A stretch of 64,000 nt of DNA from Pegoplata infirma (GCA_963921195.1 OY992536.1:4278001-4342000), one strand, 5' to 3'. Counted from the first letter of the stretch, positions 10,901 through 22,629 are shown. Translations and numbers: made by a program. The notes: generated from the letters alone by a model not told the origin.

Positions 10901-11390
10901 GTCGAATAATTCGACACAAAAAACCGGTTTTTCGAATATCTAGAAAACAACCGGTTTTAAAAAACCGGCTTGGAAAAACCGAGAAAAAGCGAAAAAACCG
11001 GTTTTTCGAATAATTCGGAAACCGGTTTTGACAACTCTAGTTGGTGGAAACCAAAATTTCAAGGAGCTGTCATTTTTCTAAAAAAAATTTAAATATAGTT
11101 TGTTTGCAATAATCTGTTTGATAGTGTGGAGGGTATTAATATATTTGGCAAGGCGGAATTTAAAATTTTTATTTGTTTTATATGTAATTTGTTTTTGTTT
11201 TTTTTGCTTTTCTAGCTTAATTAAAAATGAGAGCGATCGCCCAAAATATGAACGTCTCCTTCAATTGCCGTTTATATTGCGTGGTGAACGCATTAATACT
11301 GATGTAGCAGCATATGTTACCGATATTTTAGAAGCCATGGAACAGGATGGTATAACACAATTCACTACAAATCAACCAGCGGAAAGTTAA
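4966..11390 (+). CDS. Mkk4: Mkk4, MAP kinase kinase 4 (five exons, complete)
   Basis: This dual-specificity kinase (MAP2K4 family) phosphorylates JNK, and to some degree p38, in the cytoplasmic stress pathway. Exons are 4966-4996, 5086-5834, 5902-6042, 6118-6194 and 11216-11390. All introns are GT..AG and the phases agree, giving 390 residues (human MAP2K4 has 399). The N-terminus MAERPNSLFAGRPRVPPNEL has basic residues ahead of LNI, resembling a MAPK docking site. A Ser/Pro-rich linker follows. The glycine loop GRGAFGAV is at about 98-105, the ATP lysine at 120, HRD at 216-218 and DFG at 236-238. The activation loop DSIAKTKDAGCRPYMAPERI has Ser246 and Thr250, the two sites used by upstream kinases. 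SIAKT and GCRPYM favour MKK4 over MKK7 (hemipterous) and MKK3 (licorne). The last exon encodes ESDRPKYERLLQLPFILR. The 5.0-kb last intron carries several transposons. Confidence 0.95.
6318..8232. mobile_element. Possible ~1.9-kb non-autonomous element
   Basis: Both sides have AACTGCC-containing, loosely inverted ends and GCAGTAG / TAGTGTAGTTTT subterminal motifs in opposite orientation. The match is imperfect and no target-site duplication was found, so this is a weak call. The 69-codon frame at 6380-6589 is not coding. Confidence 0.3.
8728..9220. mobile_element. TA-flanked MITE, copy 1 of the GGTGTGTTCCAGAAC family
   Basis: It starts GGTGTGTTCCAGAACTTTCC, and the inverted right end reads GGTTCGTTCCACAACGTTAC. 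It is flanked by TA at 8726-8727 and 9221-9222. Length is 493 bp. A second full copy lies at 57134-57628. The TA target and lack of coding point to a Tc1/mariner-type MITE. Confidence 0.85.
9862..11039. mobile_element. hAT-like non-autonomous element, TSD GTTGGTGG
   Basis: The ends are TAGAGTTGTCAACTATTCGG on the left and TAGAGTTGTCAAAACCGGTT (inverted right end). The 8-bp duplication GTTGGTGG is at 9854-9861 and 11040-11047. Many AACCGGTTTT motifs cluster near both ends, as is usual for hAT subterminal transposase sites. A copy of the GTTCACACT family (10676-10812) is nested inside, along with a hairpin at 10289-10332. Confidence 0.9.
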
Positions 11391-12140
11391 TGGAAACCAT
11401 GAAGCATGAAAACATTCGTCAACAACAACTACTACAATTAAAAAACTATGTAGAAAAAAGGAAAACCATTTAGGAAAGAGTAAGCATAAAAATTAAGAAA
11501 AATCCACTCCCACTTTTTGGAGAAAAAAACACAAGTTATTGTTGTCTACTTGCTAGAAAGTAAGATAAAATGTTGTTAAAAAACATAAAAAAATAATTAA
11601 AAAAAAAAATAAATATTAGTATGGTAGTTTAAAAAATTAAACAAAACAAAAATAATGAATTAAATAATAAATTAAATTTAAGCTAAAACAAAGGCTTTAA
11701 AATAAAAACAAAATAAAAACAGATAAAACGACTTTTAAAAGGTCACAAAAAGCTTAAAGTTATAATGTTTTGCCTTGTATTTTGTTTTAAATAAAAAAAA
11801 AAAAATAAAAATTATTTTTTATGTTGCATTTCTTTTAAAGGGTTTTTACAAAAAAAAAATATAAAACATAAACAAAAAGGAATAGTAATTAACACCAATT
11901 TTAAACAAAAAAAAATAAAACAAAATAAAATAAAAATTAAATTAATTCACATCATATCGTTCAAGCCTGCACGTTTTTCAAAGAGATTTTACATCGGTAA
12001 AAATACAATTTTTTTATCCGCTTGTCAAAATAATTTTAAAAAAATTCTAAGAATCCCATTCGTTTATCAAATCCGTTTAAGTTTTTTTTTCTTTACGTTT
12101 GCATTTAACCTACGAAAAATATATTTACTTCTCAAATTTT
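11391..12140 (+). other. Mkk4 3' UTR and AT-rich downstream DNA
   Basis: Very A-rich sequence follows the Mkk4 stop codon. AATAAA occurs at 11607-11612 and again near 11790-11815. Any of these could be the poly(A) signal; the site cannot be fixed from sequence alone. No further gene is seen. Confidence 0.5.
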
Positions 12141-12149
12141 TGACAGATC

Positions 12150-12665
12150 GTTTTACTCACAAGGGGAGTACTCCAACCCTTTTGAACCGATTTGCCTGAA
12201 ACTTACAACATATATAAAAGATACAACTCGAAGATTGAGGTGTCTCGGCTTATAATTTCTTTTTAAGATGTTTTCATATGGGAAGAACGTTTTTTTTAAT
12301 ACTTATTTAACAGTGGCAAAACCTTGAAAAAGTCGGCTTCGTTAAATATTTTTTTTACCAAAAATTTGTAAATTTTTGGTAGTATTTATGTAAAGACATA
12401 GACCTACGATACCCATATGCATACGGTCTTTATTAAATTTAAATCGGCACGTATTTTTTTTTTGTCTAGACGATTTTCCTTTTAGTTCGGGAGTTATCGA
12501 ATTTTTCTCGTAGGTCCACATTATTTTATAAGGGGACAACTAAATTTTAAAACACTGATATGGCCATGACACCCCAACCTTAAAATCGTCTCTTTTAAAT
12601 ACATATATTTTAAATTTCATGCAAATCGATTTACAACGGTTGCAATATTTCCATTGTCAGTAACT
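12150..12665. repeat. Dispersed repeat with inverted halves (copy 1)
   Basis: The left side CACAAGGGGAGTACTCCAAC.. and the right side (inverted) form imperfect arms. The family is seen again at 34780-35135, where ACAAGGGAAGTATCTCAACC is matched in inverted orientation by the right arm. No coding capacity. Confidence 0.5.
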
Positions 12666-12667
12666 TA

Positions 12668-12795
12668 GAGCTGGTAACTTATCAAAAGCTAATCAATGAT
12701 TAATACTAATCATTGATTAATTTCATATAAATTTGACGTTTGCAAACACTGATTAGCCTTAATCATTGATTATATTGTGATTAGTTACCAGCCCA
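12668..12795. mobile_element. Small MITE with GCTGGTAACT ends
   Basis: The left end AGCTGGTAACTTATC and the right end (inverted GGGCTGGTAACTAATCAC) form terminal repeats. Internal TAATCATTGATTA motifs occur in both halves. No clear target-site duplication. Confidence 0.6.
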
Positions 12796-13308
12796 TAGTC
12801 TGTTAAAATCTTAAATAGTTATACAAAAAATAATCACTGCTTTTAAATATTATAAGTTGCATTTAATTTTGATGTTTTTTTATTTTTATTTTGAAAATAC
12901 ACACCTACATACTATTGCAATAGATTCTAGAATAAATTCTACGCTAATTACAACAAAATTTTCAATGTAAAATAATTTTTCTAAAATCTACTTGCTCTAA
13001 AAACATATTGCTTGTTGGACAATTTTAAACAAAAATCATTAAATGTGGAATGATAATTCGAATCGATTGCAGGATCATATGGGTTCTGGTACCGATTGTT
13101 TGGAACAGAAAATTTAGCTGGGAAGTATTTAATTCGGATGTGCCGAATCGTTTATAGCCTTCAACATGAAAAAAAAGTAATACAATTTTATTATTTAAAT
13201 AATGTTTTAATATCAGCACCCACAAAAGACGGTGTGCAAAAAAAAAAAACACATTTTCTATTTCCCGGGGTCCAAGGCAGGACTTCGACATTAAACTGTT
13301 TCATTTTC

Positions 13309-13490
13309 TTAACAAACGTATAATAAAACCAGGGGGGTAATTATGTAACTTGATAGTCGTCAATCGTATCGTTTCCATTGTTATTCCATTACCATATAGT
13401 GTCATTTTATGGTAATAGAATAATGAGCTGACGATTGACGATTATCAAGTTACATAATTAGCCCCCTGTTTTTACAGGTGTTTGTTAAGA
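13309..13490. mobile_element. Small foldback MITE
   Basis: The core arms start CAGGGGGGTAATTATGTAAC at 13330 and are matched by CAGGGGGCTAATTATGTAAC inverted, ending at 13468, over about 37 bases. Weaker pairing (CTTAACAAAC) extends both arms outward to about 13309 and 13490. Confidence 0.75.
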
Positions 13491-13604
13491 GGTTAGTTAA
13501 GTTTCTCAAGGAGGAACTTTATTTCCTCTTGTCCGATTTTGACCATTTCCGAATTAACCTGCCTATGACCATAAGACACATTTGTTCCCAACTTCAGGAG
13601 TCTA

Positions 13605-13800
13605 GCCCTCTTATTTTGTACTGTATCGTGTCTTCCACAGACAGACGGACGGACGGAGATCGCTAGAATGTCTTGGAATCGATCACTGGTCAATAATATA
13701 TATACTTTATGGGATCCTAGACCGATATTTCGATGCGATACACACGGAATGACAAAGTGAGTATATCCCCATACTGTGGTTGGAGGGTATAAAGCTAGGT
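13605..13800 (+). repeat. 3' fragment of the TACCCTCCAC/GGAGGGTATAAA dispersed repeat
   Basis: The fragment holds the family's landmarks in order: ACAGACAGACGGACGG, ATCGCTAGAATGTCTT, TATATACTTTATGGGATCCT, ATATTTCGATG and a final TGGAGGGTATAAAG. The reading frames crossing it are not coding. Confidence 0.7.
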
Positions 13801-14640
13801 AAGATTTTGGGATATTACAATATCTAATGAAATTTGTAATAGGCGATTTCTGATCGACCAACACCCTTTTTCCTGCAGGGCTACACTCCTTTTGTTATAC
13901 AGGGGTGCAGGTTTAGCGTATTAACCAATATTTTGGAAAATTGTATAAAAGAATTCGAGTATATTACGCATAGATTATTTTTGTTGTATAAACACACAAA
14001 TTAAAAATTTCTATAAACTAAAAATTTTATTAAATTTTAAACGAAAACTATGAAATTTGTGTACAGTGAAGTCAAGTCATTGTACGATATGAAAAAGAAT
14101 TAATTAATTAAATACATAAATCTAAATAATACTTACATTAAAATATAATACAAAGCCTCAATTGAAAGCAATCAATGCATGCGTCCAATTTTTGATACAC
14201 ATTCATACATTTGTATAATTATTGTCTGTCATAGTTTGCCAATATTTTTATTTATTTTTTTTAAAGCAACAAGAAATTTTAAAACCAACGCTAAATAATA
14301 ATCATATTCACATACAGACACAAAAATTAAAAAAAAAAAAATTGTTAAATTTATTAAAAAACAAAAAATCAAATAATTTTGTAGAAATTTGTAGTAACAA
14401 CAGTAGTTTATTAAACTTAAGCAATCAGTGAATATTAATTATAATAAAAAAATGGAATAAAAAATAAAAATACTGCAGAGTTTTTGTTTAATTTTAATAT
14501 TGAAATCATTGTGAAAAATTTTACATTCGTTTTGACAATAATTAATAATTTGGCTATTTGAATATGAAAATATAATAAATTATTAAAAATATATACAGCA
14601 AGCTAGATCTGTTTAAAAAAAGAAAATTGTTATCATTTTC
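13801..14640. other. AT-rich DNA without recognisable features
   Basis: No gene, inverted repeat or known repeat landmark was seen. It consists mainly of A- and T-runs. Confidence 0.5.
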
Positions 14641-14739
14641 TATTGTGATTTTCATTTATTAAAAAGAAATATTGATTCTGAACATCCATGTTGCGTTAAA
14701 ACCTTTATTTAGCTGTAGATAAGAACTGGGATAAGAAAT

Positions 14740-15410
14740 GGCACATGTGGGCACTTTTGGCACATCTGAAATATTTGTAATTATCCGAAATATTGGCCCT
14801 TGACCCACCTTCAAGTGTACCGATCGACTCAAAATCAATTTCTGAGACGATTTAACGATGTCCGTCCGTCCGTCAGTCCATGGAAACGTTGTGAGCACGA
14901 TACAGGTCGCAATTATCAACCGATTTGTATGAAATTTTAAATTTAGGTATCCTTTCAAAATTTGGCATGTTAACATATTTTATATTCACAAATTGTCATT
15001 CCAAATTTTTAAGGAATCGGATCAGTTCTTGTAGTCCCCATACAATCCACCCTCCCGATATTTACATAAATCTCTAAAAATTCACGATAATAGGAAATAT
15101 TTTATAAAAACTTAGTTTGTAGGTGTTAAACGTGTACTTTGGTACCCTTATCAAACTTGTAGTTTGACTATTTTTGAACACAGACCCCATATAAAAATTT
15201 CGCCCGATATTCAGTTAAATAGGTCTATTGGCAACAAAAATAAGCCAATTTCACTCAAAATTGGTTTGTGAGTGTTTTCTATACTAAATTAAATGTCTAA
15301 CGAAATATAGATCCAATCGGTACATGTTTCGACAGAGGTATCATATCATAGGCTACCGGCCATATGAGGCCGGTCTTGACCGACAACTATTATTGTTAAA
15401 TAGGCCGCTG
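14740..15410. repeat. Dispersed repeat family with GTCCGTCCGTC block (copy 1)
   Basis: Landmarks are AATTATCCGAAATATTGGCC, TACCGATCGACTC, ATGTCCGTCCGTCCGTCAG, GAGCACGATACAGGTCGCAA and a final GGCCGGTCTTGACCG. The same order is found in the copy that spans 17505-19065. Confidence 0.6.
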
Positions 15411-15814
15411 TTCCAAAAAAAGTAATTCACATTAAAAATGTGAAAATGAAAATTTCCGAATTTTTTTGGTGTTCTAGATTTCACATCCGAATTTCTTTTT
15501 CGTTTTGTTTCACATAAATAAAATTTGGTGAAAGTAAATCGAATGCACTTTCTTCCTTATAATTTTTTAAATTTTAATTATTCAATTTCAACTTCAAATG
15601 AAAACGTGATCAACAAAACACTAAACTTGATTTCATGTGATTCGGAAATTTTCATGTGAATTGAAAAGTTGTGAAAGACAGAACAGAGGCCATATATGTA
15701 TTTTTTTATAATACTACTATTACACCGTCCGACACACTTTTGTACACATGGACCAGACGACAAATTCTGAAAGTAGGGCCGAAAATAAAATGCACGTGCC
15801 TCCCAATATTTCTA

Positions 15815-17190
15815 GATCAATTCGCGTTTTCGCGAAAAACGCCAATAAAAAATTTCTGTTTTTCCAAAGAAGTGTGAAATAAGTTGAAAATTGTATTAAA
15901 TCTACTTGTAAGCTAAATAATGTTTGAACATGTCTTTAGTGAAATTTAGAGACGGTTTTTTTCGTGAAACATATTAACCCTCTATCTCCCATTTTTAAGG
16001 TTAAGGCATTTGTAATGCTCTCCTAGAAAACCATTAAATTGTGCATTTAACAGGTTAAAATGTTCTAAAAAATGTTTTGCATCAAATTTCACCAGGAGTT
16101 GTCAAAGGTCAATAATTTGTGCGATGCTAGCAAAATGCTTAAAAAACAAAAATTGTAAAGTATATTTGGTATTTGGTGAAACATAACACAGGGCAACACT
16201 TTTTTTTGCCCGGGTTCTGATAGCTAATTTTGGGTAATAGGGGTACGCTGATTTCAAATCTGGCTACCGTTTTTTTTGGGTCAGCTTTAGTTTTCGAGAT
16301 ATAGCCTAAGGAAACTTTGACATGTTTGTGAGTCTATATTTACCAACACTACTCTTACATTCAGAAAGTGAATGACGATTTTAGGTATGTTGCATATGCT
16401 GATTCCAAAAATGCTCTTACTTTTGTTGAGTCATCTTTAGTTTATGAGATATCGCTAAAATAAAATTTTTAAATTTATGACCTCTTTAATTTTGTCTGAA
16501 TGTTTATGCCATTTTTAATAACTCGGAAACTAAAGCTGATAGAAAAAAGCTAATACCAGTTTTGGAATCCTGGCATCCAATATAGTTAAGTTTATGTTTA
16601 AAACTGAAGCTCTAAAATTATTTTTGGAAATTATAGCCAAGCAAAACTGGTAAAAAACGCACTTTTTCGACCCTTTAACAGCGATTTGCTCGCGAACGCG
16701 AGCTGATGGAAACAATTGGATAACAGATTCGGAATCAGCACACTAAAATCCATATAAATCAGTTGTCAAAGGTCAGGCAAATTGAAAAAGTTCAAATTTT
16801 GTCAACCTGTGTAATTTAATATAATATAATACTTTACAATTTTACTTTTTTAAGCATCCCACGAACTTTTTGTCGTTGACAACCCCTAGTAAAAATTGAT
16901 GCAAAACATTTCTGTGTAACATTTTAACACTTTAAACGCACGATTTATTGATTTTCTAGGAGAGTTATTGAAATAAGGACAAAAATGATCCATAAAACTA
17001 GGAGATAGAGGGTTAATATGTTCCAAGAAAAGAACCGCTATTAAATTTTACTGAAGACATCTATTAACACTATTTTCCTCAGTAGTATATTTACTAATTT
17101 TTTTCGATTTATTTCATACTTCTTTTGTGAAACACAATTTAACATCATTTGTTGTTTGCATTTTTAGCAAAAAACGCGAATTGACTTAAA
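15815..17190. mobile_element. Large palindromic (foldback) element
   Basis: The left arm runs from TCAATTCGCGTTTTCGCG through CATATTAACCCTCTATCTCC near 15970. The right arm runs inverted from near 17015 to 17180 (AAAAAACGCGAATTGA). The interior holds a further loose inverted repeat around the CAACAATTTGTGCG / TTGACAACCCC segments. No transposase frame was found. Confidence 0.55.
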
Positions 17191-17504
17191 AAACCTGAGA
17201 GACAAGGAAATGCTATTTTTTTTATACCCACTTTCTGACTAGAGTGAATTTTTCTATAGTGCAAAAATTTTTTTTTTGCATTTTTCGCGAAAACTCGAAT
17301 TGATCTAGCAAAACCCTACACCACTCTGTGGTACAGGGCATTGGCGTATACAGAGGGGGGGGGCCCAACAACAACAAAAAAAATATTTTTTTATATGTAT
17401 TGGAAAACACAAATCTCACGAAAAAAACAAAATTTTTTTTGTTGTTGTTGTTGGGCCCTGAAAAAACAGTCCTGCATACGCCGTTGGTACAGGGTATAAT
17501 GAGT

Positions 17505-19065
17505 TTGTGCTGATGTTTGTAACTACCCGAAATATTGGTCCTAGACCTACCTTCAAGTATACCGATCGACTCAGAATTACTTTTTGAGTCGATTTAGCGA
17601 TGTCTGTCCGTCCATCTATCGGTTTAAGCACGATACAGGTCGCAATTTTCAATCAATTGACTTGAAATTTAAAACTTAAGCATCTTTTGGCCCAAGGACG
17701 AAGCCTATTGAAATTGGAGAAAATCGGTCCATATTAAGACTTAGCCCCCATACAAATGCCCCCTTTGGATTCGGCTTAAATGACTCTAATAACCGTATTA
17801 TAATAGATATCGCTTTGAAATTGAGCAGGTAATCAAATTTTGTATGCACAAATCACCATTCCAAATTTCAAAGGAATCGGGTGAGTCCTTCTGGTAGTCC
17901 CCATCATTGGCGTAGGAAGCCAACATTTCTGGGGGGGGCTAAAGCCCCCTAGAATTTTTTGAATTTTTTGGTATTTTTTTTTAATTGAAAAACAAAGATC
18001 TATTACTGAAGCGTTCCCTTTAACATGCGTCTAGGTGTCCTAGAAACGAATGCCCCCTGAAAGCGGTTAAAAATTCATATATTTTTTTTAAACAAACTTT
18101 GATGCTGAAGATTTTTCGGAAATTTATAACTCCCAGATATGTTTTGAGAATGATAGATTTTTATTGTTTTTCCTGTAGTAAAATCATTAGATTACTATGA
18201 TTTTTTTTAAGAAAAAGTTCTGATGATTGCAAAAGTTGATGATTATTAGTCAAAATTCTCAGATTCTTTCTTCCAATAACTTTTGTCTATAAAAAAACCC
18301 CTCAGAATTTACAAACTTTTTTAAATCAAAATGTTAAAATGTTTTCCTGAAGTTAAAACCCTAAGATTCGGTAAAGTTTGTATTACTGACAAAAACATCA
18401 AATTCATATAAAAACTTTTTTCAATAATTCAGACTATTTTTCAATGGGTAAAACTATTAGATCTAATAAAATAATCATTACGAGTCCTTAACACTCGTAT
18501 AATAATCATAACGAGTCCTAAAGACTCATTATTATTATTTATTGTTGAAAAATTAATGTAATCATTAAATTATTTAAAAAAAATTTGTGAATGATTAAAA
18601 TTCTGGGGGGGGCTAAAATTGTTCTGGGGGGGGCTAAGCCCCCCCCCAGAGAGGGCTATCTACGCCTATGGTCCCCATACAAACCACCCTATATTCACAT
18701 AAACCACCCGATATCCACATAAGTCCCCTCAAAACTCATAAAAATGGAAATATTTGATAAAAATTTTATTTTTAGGTGTTAAACGTGTACTTTTACCTAA
18801 TCAAATCGGAATGTAATTGGACCATTTTTGGACTTAGTCCCCCAAATAAAAATTTCGACCGATATTCAGTTAAATCGGTCTATTTACAAAAAAATAAACC
18901 AATTCCACTACAATTTGATCTGCGTGTGTTTCTACACTAAATAAATATCTAAAAAAAGACAGATACAATCGGCCCATGTTTGGACTTGGGACCCATTTTC
19001 CAGAAAACACTGGTGTAGAGTATCATATGGTCGGTCTTGACCGTCTAAAATTTTCTTACTTGTTT
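17505..19065 (+). repeat. Dispersed GTCCGTCC repeat, copy 2, split by a hAT-like insertion
   Basis: The landmarks of the 14740-15410 copy recur here: CCGAAATATTGGTCC, ACCGATCGACTC, GCACGATACAGGTCGCAA, and at the end TATGGTCGGTCTTGACCG. The copy is interrupted by the element at 17905-18670 inside the CCCATACAAA block, so that element inserted later. Confidence 0.65.
17905..18670. mobile_element. hAT-like element with G-run ends, TSD GTCCCCAT
   Basis: The ends are CATTGGCGTAGGAAGCC on the left and CATAGGCGTAGATAGCC (inverted right end). The 8-bp duplication GTCCCCAT lies at 17897-17904 and 18671-18678. Runs of eight or nine G or C (GGGGGGGGCTAAAGCCCCC) sit just inside both ends. The interior is AT-rich without a long frame. 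Confidence 0.9.
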
Positions 19066-19800
19066 TTTATTGTTTTTATTTTTTTTTAAGAATTGATTTT
19101 TTTTCAAAAAATGGTTGAAAAAAATTCATTAATTTTTTTTTTATTTTTTTTAATTTCCCTGTTTCGTCAACCTTGCTTTAGTTTTTAAATATAACCAATA
19201 TACCAAATCTGACGTATTTTAGCTTGTATCTAGCTTAGCTAAGTAGGTATTCGCAATTTAAAAATCTAGTAAAGAAAACATCGATCTGGGATCGCTAAAG
19301 AGGTTTCTGTCCACAGGGCAAGCATTTCATCCGTTTTGTTCTATCTCAATTAGTTTTTGAGATATCAAAACATTAAATTAACGTCCTTAATTTGGTGTTT
19401 TGATAAGTTTAGTTAAGAAGCAAGCTTATTGTTAGTTATGAAGCAAGCTTAATTAAGAAGTTGTTTGCAATTTTAAAATCTGGCCAAGAAAAAATTGATC
19501 TGGGATCGCTAAAGGGGTTATTGAGGAGTAAGTGCCCACAGGAAAAAAATTTCGTCCATTTTTTTCTATCCCGCTTAGTTTTTGAAATTAAGAAGTCATT
19601 AGTAATTTGAAAATCTGGCGAGATAGAGAAAACTGGTATATGTGTTTTTTTGAAAAACAAAAAAATTAAAAAAAATTGATATTTTTTTTGATGAAAATTT
19701 TAAAGAAAAAAATGTTGGTAAAAAAAATTTAGAAACAAAATTTTTTTTATTGAAAAAAAACAAGATGTTTGTTAAAAAAAAAAAATTTTGGTGAAAAATA
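19066..19800. other. AT-rich DNA with degraded repeat fragments
   Basis: Two similar segments near 19240-19350 and 19450-19580 share GATCTGGGATCGCTAAAG and TTAGTTTTTGA, indicating a local or dispersed repeat. No gene was found. Confidence 0.45.
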
Positions 19801-19824
19801 TGTAAATTTGTGAAAAATAATATG

Positions 19825-19960
19825 TACCCATAGTATGACACACGGCACATGTGCCCTAGTATGCCACATTTCAAATGTGTCATGTGCTAGTAACATGGCA
19901 CATCTAATATGTGCCATGCTATGGGCACATGGCACATTTCGAAATGTGACTTGCCATTCC
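19825..19960. repeat. Cluster of GGCACAT / ATGTGCC inverted motifs
   Basis: GGCACAT-type motifs and their complements occur many times within about 130 bases, able to form several hairpins. The frames on both strands across it are by-products of the repeats. Confidence 0.5.
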
Positions 19961-20005
19961 TTATGCTGGTTTGTACTTACGATGGTATTGGTGGTCACCA
20001 ACAAT

Positions 20006-20125
20006 TCGTTTACCCCTCAGCTCCACCTTCCATAAGTATGTAAACATAAAGCAACAAACACACACAAAACATAATTATGGAATGTTTACATAATTATGGA
20101 AAGTGGAGCTGAGGGGTTAAGCAAC
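20006..20125. mobile_element. Small MITE with CCCCTCAGCTCCAC ends
   Basis: The left end TTTACCCCTCAGCTCCACCT is matched, inverted, on the right by TTAACCCCTCAGCTCCACTT, with TTCCATAA inside both. The target-site duplication is unclear. Confidence 0.7.
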
Positions 20126-20690
20126 CGCTGATAAACTGCTGACATGTCATTGAGGACATTTAGAAAAATTGTATGAAGATGTTAGCAATTTTATAAAGGG
20201 AGAGTCAACAGTATGTCAGTGGTGATTTTTTTTTGCCGACTGTGTAGTTTTTATTTTTATTGCTTAAAAAGCTATTGTTTAACTTTGACTTCCAAATTAA
20301 AAAAACTACATTTTTATAATTTTGCTTTTACTTAACAAATTAATGCTCGTCCATATTTTTAACAAAATATATATAAAGTACTTGATATATTTTGCACCAA
20401 TTTTATTAAATAAACTTAACCTAAAATAAAAACTAAAACAAAAAGATCATTTGTAAAATTTAAACAAAAATTGTAATACATACTTGAAGATTTTTCTCGT
20501 AAAAAAATAACATACTTTTTAATTAAAACAAGAATAGTCAATAAAAGCCAACAAAAATTTAAAAAAGTGTTTAATTATTTTTATACGGACGACCTATCTG
20601 CTATTTAAGTCCTTCCACCAAGAATTTATATTTTAATGTGCAAGAGAAATTTTTTAGACGAATTTAAACTGTTTTTTTTTGAAATAAATT
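20126..20690. other. AT-rich DNA, nothing recognised
   Basis: No coding frame, repeat landmark or inverted repeat was identified. Confidence 0.45.
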
Positions 20691-20899
20691 CACGTCATCG
20701 ATTTTAGTCATACAAAAATGCGAATTTGCAACATTGCAGGTTTTTGTGTGTGTGTCAATAGGTAAAGAGTAGCCACTATCTTACTCTTGAATTAAAGTAC
20801 AAATATTTTCTTGCAACGCATCATATGAAAAGGTAATAAAAAGTTTAAAAGTTATCAAAACATTTTTTTTAAAAATGCAATCTTGCACTTTTAAAAGCA

Positions 20900-22105
20900 T
20901 ACACAGGTTATTCACTTCAGAAATTTTTGACCCTTGCAGCAGTGCAATATTGCAACTTAAAAAAAAAAAAAATTGATAAAATTTTTATTTTTCTATTACC
21001 TTTTATATGATGCGTCGTTGCAAGAAAATATTAGCAATTTATTTTAATAGTGATACAATTGCTTCTATTTCCAAAGAAAGAAGCAAAAAAAGTAGCAATT
21101 TTGACATTGCTCAATTTTGCAAGACTAAAATTTCTGACGTGAATTCCATTACAATTTTTTGCCAGTACAAATTTTTGCTAATGAGGCGCGCCACCTCAGT
21201 TTGACGATTAGGCTAAAAAAGGGTTTGTAACTATAATATTAATTCACCTGCTGGTGAATTAAAAATTGCTCACCAGCTGGTGAAATAACTTCTTTATTTC
21301 ATAAATATTTCTTTTCATAAAATTTTGCTTTTTTTATTGTTTTTTTTTTTTGTTTGTCAACAATTAAGCTAGATTTAAAGCAAAGGAGTTCCCCTATAGA
21401 GTTGAATCTTGCATATTTTTTTTCTACCATTTTTAAGAATACATTTTTAAATTTTCTTATTTGTTTTTCTCGTTATTTTTAAAGTCCTTTATTTTACAGT
21501 TAGCATCATCATCATTAAATAACAAAGTTTTTTCCTGTTTTACAATGAAACCACAAAACTTCTGGTTTTACACTTACATCCATATTACGTGTTTTTCGTT
21601 CAAAAATACCACAGGTCAAACAAATAATTCCTACAAAGAAAAACCCCACAATTCTTAAGAAACAAAAAAAAAAACGCAAGAAATGTCATGTGACCAGCAG
21701 ATGTTTTGTTTTACGACTCAAATGCAATTTTATTAAAGAACTTAAAAACGTACGAAAAGTAAAATATGAACAAAACAAAACTTCCTTCGAAGAAGATAAA
21801 AATCATTAAGTACAATGAAATTACATAGAAAAAAAAAAAATAAAATATTAATGGAATTCTCGTCAGAAATTTTAGTCTTGCAAAATTGTGCAATGTCAAA
21901 ATTGCAACTTTATTTGCTTGTTTCTTTGTGAATAGAAGCAATTGTATTACTATTAAAATAAATTGCGAATATTTTCTTGCAACGACGCATTATAAAAAGC
22001 TAATAGAAAAATAAAAATTTTATTAAATATTTTTTTTTTAAAGTTGCAATACATATTGCACTTTTGCAAGGGTAAACAATTTCTAAAGTGAATACCCTGT
22101 ATGTA
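20900..22105. mobile_element. Palindromic element with CAGGKTATTCACTT ends
   Basis: The left end CAGGTTATTCACTTCAGAAA and the inverted right end CAGGGTATTCACTTTAGAAA match. Both arms share TTGCAAGAAAATATT, TGATGCGTC-type and AGAAGCAATTG motifs in opposite orientation. A partial extra copy of the arm lies at 20690-20870, and another fragment at 49545-49615. A CACCTGCTGGTGAATT hairpin is at 21245-21290. Confidence 0.65.
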
Positions 22106-22629
22106 CAGTGGCTTAACAAATGTGTTGGGCTAACATACCTATGCAGAAATTGAAGACGGGTTTAAATTAAAAGCACTCGAAATCACTGTAACAAGAAAAT
22201 AAAGTCACTCTCAAAACGCTATTTTCGAATGCTTTGCGATCGTGTTCGAAAAGCGTTTTGAGAGTACTTTACTTACAAAATATATCATTGTTAAAAAACA
22301 TAAATTGTTTTAAAGCAGTTTTAACAACGAGTTCCAAAAGGTTTTTTGCATTACTGGTATAGCAAAATTGATGAAGTTTAAAATCACTCAAAATTTTCTC
22401 AGTCCAAAACACATTTCTTTTTCGTTTTTAATGAAAGAATTTCATTAAAATTTATTTTAGAAAAAGTTTTTTGATATAAAATTTTGAAAATTTTTCAAGT
22501 TCCTGACACAAGAGTATTTTAGAGTAAAAAATTCATTAAAAAAATATTTTCTCAAAGTTCTTTTTTAACATCTCTTTTAAAACGCTTTAATCTAGCGTAG
22601 GTCTATGTTATAATTCTGATCTTCTGATA

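Larger units (their letters stand above)
6195..11215 (+). other. Last intron of Mkk4, transposon-rich
   Basis: The GTAAGT donor follows the first two bases of a Cys codon at 6194, and the acceptor TTTTCTAG precedes base 11216. It contains a possible element at 6318-8232, a TA-flanked MITE at 8728-9220 and a hAT-like element at 9862-11039. The other Mkk4 introns are 67-89 bases, so this one has clearly grown by insertion. Confidence 0.85.

Noticed and set aside
13493..13864. 123-codon minus-strand frame
   Set aside because: It crosses a fragment of the dispersed TACCCTCCAC repeat, whose other copies have this frame interrupted.
19835..20035. Tandem cysteine-rich-looking frames on both strands (HISNVSCASNMAHL type)
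   Set aside because: They translate GGCACAT inverted motifs; the same string gives similar peptides on both strands.
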